Positions 60,789-64,000 of a stretch of DNA of 64,000 nt are shown piece by piece (the stretch's first letter is position 1; each line of letters opens with the position of its first letter). The position numbers and the translations under genes are program-made. The DNA lies in NCBI RefSeq assembly GCF_023008405.1, contig NZ_CP095376.1:9714501-9778500 (forward strand). Reading direction: 5' to 3'. The DNA is from Amycolatopsis sp. FBCC-B4732 (GTDB lineage: Bacteria > Actinomycetota > Actinomycetes > Mycobacteriales > Pseudonocardiaceae). The notes under the pieces are model-generated. The model did no database searches. It was not told the DNA's origin and saw only the letters and a list, made by a program, of their open reading frames with translations.

Positions 60789-61529
60789 TCAGCCCTGCCG
60801 CGTGGGCCGGATGGTGAGGTCGCCGATCTCGACGTCGTCGGGCTGCTCGATGGCGAACGCGATCGCCCGCGCGACGGCGTCGGGGCTGATGCCGAGCGCC
60901 GCCATCGCCTGCTGGGCCTGCTCGCGCTGCGCGGGATCCTCGACGTGGTCGACCAGTTCGGTGCGCACGAACCCCGGCGAGATGGACGTCGTGCGCAGGA
61001 CGCCGTCGGTCGACTCCTGCCGCAGTGCCTCCAGCAGCGTCCGCACGGCGTTCTTGGTGCCCGCGTAGACGGCTTGGGCCGGGACGATCTTCAGTCCCGA
61101 CGTCGAGACGGTCGTGACGAAGTGGCCGCGGCCCTGCGCGCGGAACACCGGGAGTGCGGCGGCGATGCCGTGCAGGACACCGCGGAGGTTGACGTCGATC
61201 ATCGCGTCCCAGGCGTCGACGTCGAGGTCGGCCACCGGCGCGATCCGGGCGACACCGGCGTTGGCGACCAGGACGTCGAGGCGTCCGAAGCGGTCGACGG
61301 CTCGCGTGACGAGCCGCTCGAGATCGGCGCGCCGCGTCACGTCGACGTCCAGCACCTCCGCGCGGCCGCCGTCGTCGCGGATCTTTCGCGCGAGCGCCTC
61401 CAGCCGGTCGGTGCGCCGGGCGCCGAGCACCACCGCCGCCCCGCGGCCGGCGAGTTCCCGCGCGGTCGCTTCGCCGATCCCGCTGCTCGCGCCGGTGATC
61501 GCGACGACCTTGTCCAGTCCGTTCGTCAT
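60789..61529 (-). CDS. SDR-family oxidoreductase
   Basis: 246 residues, classical SDR. Cofactor motif TGASSGIGEATARELAGRG, NAG in LVANAGVA, catalytic Ser in STSGLKIV, and YxxxK in VYAGTKNAV; SPGFVRTEL follows. Acidic or basic residues after strand 2 (GARRTDRLEAL, basic) favour NADP(H). Substrate unknown. GGAGG precedes ATG 61529. It faces a TetR gene across a 73-base region carrying a large operator, so it is presumably its target. Confidence 0.92.
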   Translation of the reverse strand: MTNGLDKVVAITGASSGIGEATARELAGRGAAVVLGARRTDRLEALARKIRDDGGRAEVLDVDVTRRADLERLVTRAVDRFGRLDVLVANAGVARIAPVADLDVDAWDAMIDVNLRGVLHGIAAALPVFRAQGRGHFVTTVSTSGLKIVPAQAVYAGTKNAVRTLLEALRQESTDGVLRTTSISPGFVRTELVDHVEDPAQREQAQQAMAALGISPDAVARAIAFAIEQPDDVEIGDLTIRPTRQG

Positions 61530-61547
61530 GGGGTCCTCCGTTAAACT

Positions 61548-61582
61548 GACAACTGTCCGGTTAACCCTACCGGACAGTTGTC
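61548..61582. promoter_or_regulatory. Double palindrome operator between SDR and TetR genes
   Basis: GACAACTGTCCGG (61548-61560) and CCGGACAGTTGTC (61570-61582) form a perfect 13-bp inverted repeat with a 9-base centre. Each arm is itself a GACA-N2-TGTC half-palindrome, with centres 25 bases apart, suggesting two TetR dimers on one face-related pair of sites. It lies between both start codons. Confidence 0.75.
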
Positions 61583-61603
61583 CACTTATGCGAGGAGAGT
61601 GCC

Positions 61604-62161
61604 GTGGCCGGTCGTGAGCGCCGTTCGGACGCCGTCGCCAACCGCGACCGGATCGTCGAGGCCGCGCGGGCGGAACTGAGCGAGTCCAACGGCGCGGTCG
61701 ACGACCTGAAGCTGCACCGGGTCGCCAAGGCCGCGGGCGTCGGGCAGGGCACGCTCTACCGGCACTTCCCGACGCGCGAGCACCTGCTGGCGGAGGTCTA
61801 CCGGGCCGAGCTGACCCAGCTCGTCGACACGGTGGCGCCGTTGCTGGCGGAGCATTCCCCGCTCGGCGCGCTGTCCCGCTGGCTGGAGCGGCTGGTCGAG
61901 TACGCGCGCGTCAAACGCGGCGTGATGGCGGCGATCGAGGTGCCGGCGTGGCAGGACCTCTACTCCGGCCAGCACCACCGGCTCGACGAAGCGCTCGAAA
62001 CGCTGCTGGACCGGGGAAAGGCCGCCGGGGAGATCCGCGCCGGGGTCGACGCCGCCGACGTCATCCTGCTCCTCGGAGCTTTGTCACGGATCCCGGAAGC
62101 CGAGTGGGACGAGCGGGCACCCCGGATCGTGGCGGTGATCGTCGACGGTCTCCGCGCCTAG
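61604..62161 (+). CDS. TetR-family transcriptional regulator (repressor of adjacent SDR)
   Basis: 185 residues. MAGRERRSDAVANRDRIVEAA leads into the helix-turn-helix LKLHRVAKAAGVGQGTLYRHFPTREHLL; the rest is an all-helical ligand domain. GTG 61604 has GAGGAG at about 7 bases. The double palindrome upstream sits between it and the SDR gene and should bind it. It ends by overlapping the stop of the convergent hypothetical gene. Confidence 0.9.
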   Translation: MAGRERRSDAVANRDRIVEAARAELSESNGAVDDLKLHRVAKAAGVGQGTLYRHFPTREHLLAEVYRAELTQLVDTVAPLLAEHSPLGALSRWLERLVEYARVKRGVMAAIEVPAWQDLYSGQHHRLDEALETLLDRGKAAGEIRAGVDAADVILLLGALSRIPEAEWDERAPRIVAVIVDGLRA

Positions 62162-62658
62162 TCCGAGACCGCTTCCGAGATCCAGGGAGCCACCGGCAGG
62201 TCGCGGTCCAGGCACTCGACCGACAGCCGGATCGTCCAGCGCAGCGCCTGCAGCACCAGGCTGTCGACCTCGTCCGGGGCCGCGTTGGCCAGTGCGATCT
62301 CCACCTGTTCCTGCGCCGCTTCCGTGTTGCCGTGCACCTCCGCGAGCAGCGTCCGCACCGCGGTCCGCACCGGCGGGTCGGCCTGGTCGATCGAGACCTC
62401 TTCACCGTCCTCGTCGAAGACCTGGACCTTGACCGGCGCGCTGCCGCCGTCGCCCAGGGTGGCGACCATCGCGCTGCACTCGCCGAACAGCAGCAGCATC
62501 AACGCCTTGGTCTCGTCCGCGCGGGCCTGCGGTTCGACGGCCGTCGGCGCGACCTCGACGAGGGCTTCGGCGTCGTCTCCGAGGCTCAACGCCGTCAGCG
62601 CGCGCTGAGCCTTCTCGACGAGCTCCTGCTCGTTCCAGTCCGCTTCCACGTGCCCCAT
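62158..62658 (-). CDS. Conserved hypothetical protein
   Basis: 166 residues from ATG 62658 (MGHVEADWNEQELVEKAQRA). Acidic, helical, with FDEDGEEVSIDQADPPVR in the middle. There is no signal peptide, no membrane helix and no motif I recognise. Upstream frame to 62769 is rejected as GC-rich read-through. It is adjacent to, and on the same strand as, a TetR gene whose stop lies 47 bases upstream. Confidence 0.65.
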   Translation of the reverse strand: MGHVEADWNEQELVEKAQRALTALSLGDDAEALVEVAPTAVEPQARADETKALMLLLFGECSAMVATLGDGGSAPVKVQVFDEDGEEVSIDQADPPVRTAVRTLLAEVHGNTEAAQEQVEIALANAAPDEVDSLVLQALRWTIRLSVECLDRDLPVAPWISEAVSD

Positions 62659-62704
62659 CAAACACCAGCCGCGCCCCTTGTGGGGATACCTTGATCCGGG
62701 ACGG

Positions 62705-63295
62705 TCATCCCACCGCGCGAAGGGCACCCAGCGCGAGCCGGGAGAGCAGCTCGGCGAGCTCGCCGTCACCGAGATGGCGGTTGTACGGGGTCGAGTTGAT
62801 CAACCCGAACACGGCGTGTGCCGCCGACCGCGCCTGTCGTTCTCCCAGATCCGGCATCGCTTCGCGGATCGCGCCGACCCACACCTCGACGTACTGGCGC
62901 TGCAGCGCGCGCACCTGCTTGCGGTCGGCGTCGGTGAGGTTCGCGAGGTTGCGCTCCTGGACGGTGATCAACGCCGGGTGGTTGAGCGCGAAGCCGACGT
63001 GGAACGCCACGAGGCCGGCCAGCGTGTCGTCCGGCGTGCCCGGCCGGGCGGCCCACTTCGTGCCGCCGTCGAGCAGGTAGCGGCTGATCGAGTTCAGCAT
63101 CTCGCCGAGGATCGCGTCCTTGCTGCGGAAGTGCCGGTAGAGCGCCGGGCCGGAGATGCCGACCGCGGCCCCGATGTCGTCGATGCCGACGCCGTGGAAG
63201 CCGTGGTGGGCGAACAGCTCGGCGGCCGCGGACATGATCTGTTCGCGTCTGTTCGCCTTCTCGCCGTTCACGAGCGGAGTGGGGTTCGCCGGCAT
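62705..63295 (-). CDS. TetR-family transcriptional regulator
   Basis: 196 residues. The helix-turn-helix EQIMSAAAELFAHHGFHGVGIDDIGAAVGISGPALYRHF is of the type seen in acyl-CoA/fatty-acid-linked TetR regulators of actinobacteria. C-terminal ligand domain is Ala/Leu-rich. A perfect operator-like palindrome, GTTAGCG-AC-CGCTAAC, lies 21-37 bases upstream of ATG 63295, so it is probably autoregulated. Possible targets are unknown; the lipase gene on the other side carries a different palindrome. Confidence 0.9.
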   Translation of the reverse strand: MPANPTPLVNGEKANRREQIMSAAAELFAHHGFHGVGIDDIGAAVGISGPALYRHFRSKDAILGEMLNSISRYLLDGGTKWAARPGTPDDTLAGLVAFHVGFALNHPALITVQERNLANLTDADRKQVRALQRQYVEVWVGAIREAMPDLGERQARSAAHAVFGLINSTPYNRHLGDGELAELLSRLALGALRAVG

Positions 63296-63316
63296 CCGGC
63301 CATATTAAGGCCCCAA

Positions 63317-63332
63317 GTTAGCGACCGCTAAC
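63317..63332 (-). promoter_or_regulatory. TetR autoregulatory operator
   Basis: GTTAGCG (63317-63323), AC, CGCTAAC (63326-63332): a perfect 7+2+7 palindrome just upstream of the tetR start at 63295, typical for autorepression. Confidence 0.65.
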
Positions 63333-63365
63333 ACCCGTTCCCTCCTTCCGGCGTGAGCCGAGTGG

Positions 63366-63381
63366 GTTACCTACGGGTAAC
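63366..63381 (+). promoter_or_regulatory. Palindrome upstream of the lipase gene
   Basis: GTTACC (63366-63371), TACG, GGTAAC (63376-63381), 69 bases before ATG 63451. It differs from the neighbouring tetR operator and so should bind another regulator. GTTACnnnnnnGTAAC-like palindromes are known in actinobacterial lipid genes. Confidence 0.55.
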
Positions 63382-63450
63382 TAGGGGTTCCTTGTGGGGC
63401 TTCCACCTGCTGTCCTATTCGGGCTGGCTCTGTCACAAAGGAGTGACCCC

Positions 63451-64000
63451 ATGGCTGTTCCCGCCCGCAAGTCACGTCGATTCTTCCTACGGTTGAGCAC
63501 GGCCCTGGGGGCCGTCGTCCTCGCTTCTCTCGGTGTGACGGGCCTCGCCCAGGCCGCCGGGACCGTTTACGCCGCGGTCGGCGACTCCTACTCCTCGGGG
63601 GTCGGAGCCGGCAGCTACGGCAGTTCCGGGAGCTGCTACCGCAGCTCGAAGGCGTACCCGCAGCTGTGGGCCAACGCCCACAGTGGCACCTCGTTCACCT
63701 TCCTGGCCTGCTCCGGCGCCCGCACGGGTGACGTGATCAACCAGGCGAACTCCATCCCGTCCAACGCGACCCTGGTCACCGTCACCGTGGGCGGCAACGA
63801 CGCCGGCTTCAGCGACGTGATCCAGACCTGCACCCTCGGCAGCGACTCGGACTGCACCAACCGGGTCAACACGGCGAAGACCTACGTCAACAACACGCTG
63901 CCGCCGCTGCTGACGAACACCTACAACGCGATCAAGGCCAAGGCGCCGGGCGCCAAGCTCGTCGTCCTGTCCTACCCGCGCTTCTACACCGTGCCCGGCT
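63451..64000 (+). CDS. Secreted SGNH/GDSL lipase, 3' end outside window
   Basis: Partial; 183 codons visible. Signal peptide (SRRFFLRLSTALGAVVLASL, cleavage near AQAA). SGNH block I is AAVGDSYSSGVG with the nucleophile Ser, and the block III VTVGGNDAGF holds the oxyanion Asn. GASSS-like Cys-rich insertions (SCYRSS, FLACSGA, QTCTL) match the Streptomyces secreted GDSL lipase/esterase type. The catalytic Asp-His pair lies beyond the window. AAAGGAG precedes ATG 63451. A palindrome upstream suggests regulation. Confidence 0.92.
   Translation, partial: MAVPARKSRRFFLRLSTALGAVVLASLGVTGLAQAAGTVYAAVGDSYSSGVGAGSYGSSGSCYRSSKAYPQLWANAHSGTSFTFLACSGARTGDVINQANSIPSNATLVTVTVGGNDAGFSDVIQTCTLGSDSDCTNRVNTAKTYVNNTLPPLLTNTYNAIKAKAPGAKLVVLSYPRFYTVPG

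Noticed and set aside
61578..61585. DnaA box-like TTGTCCAC
   Set aside because: It is one base short of the nonamer and is explained by the TetR operator arm.

Overview
The window is chromosomal DNA of a high-GC actinomycete, most likely Pseudonocardiaceae and plausibly Amycolatopsis. Evidence: GC-rich codon use throughout, GTG/TTG starts, WhiB1, SigH with its zinc anti-sigma factor, the 24-residue ribosomal protein bL37, a Kgd-type 2-oxoglutarate dehydrogenase, and a 5-epimerase resembling EvaD of glycopeptide-producing Amycolatopsis. The assignment rests on recalled families and synteny, not on a database search.

Positions 1-15 kb keep, in shuffled form, a core neighbourhood that in Mycobacterium tuberculosis runs from Rv3218 to Rv3235: Rv3235-like protein, WS/DGAT acyltransferase, DUF6912 protein, RsgA, SRAP protein, YbaK deacylase, SigH-RshA, biotinylated TB7.3-like protein, PdtaS-type kinase, WhiB1 and a lipid kinase. 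Inserted among them are a HAD protein, a TrmH methyltransferase, an epimerase, two paralogous lipoproteins and a decayed Pycsar-effector-like fragment lying between 15-bp direct repeats. Regulation is unusually readable here: a perfect SigH autoregulatory promoter, a Crp-like palindrome before whiB1, and a hairpin built from two DnaA boxes.

Positions 15-33 kb are mixed accessory and metabolic genes: GNAT acetyltransferases, a histidine phosphatase, a DUF4442 hotdog protein, a secreted cholesterol oxidase, an SRPBCC-MarR operon, a lone EvaD-like epimerase, malic enzyme, a BpsA-like aminopropyltransferase, a four-gene osmoprotectant ABC importer, an exported erythromycin-esterase-like protein, an LLM oxidoreductase and a secreted subtilase. 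Positions 33-50 kb hold kgd, a DUF4291 gene, a fused ABC exporter with one degenerate ATPase site, an ABC-2 exporter pair, a two-component system followed by a membrane acyltransferase, alanine dehydrogenase, a quinone oxidoreductase and a frameshifted flavin-oxidase-like gene.

Positions 50-64 kb carry a secreted M43-type metalloprotease, a PucR regulator, a methyltransferase, a frameshifted roadblock-like gene, a flavin monooxygenase, the metY-metX methionine pair (with a possible RNA switch before metY and a strong hairpin inside metX), an AurF-like diiron protein beside a TetR gene, an SDR/TetR divergon sharing a large operator, another TetR gene with its own palindrome, and the start of a secreted GDSL lipase.

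I see no rRNA, tRNA, CRISPR array, intact transposase, integrase or prophage. The best candidates for something undescribed are the metY leader, the direct-repeat-flanked Pycsar relic, the leaderless long SigH isoform, the paired DnaA boxes and the palindromes after the malic enzyme gene.
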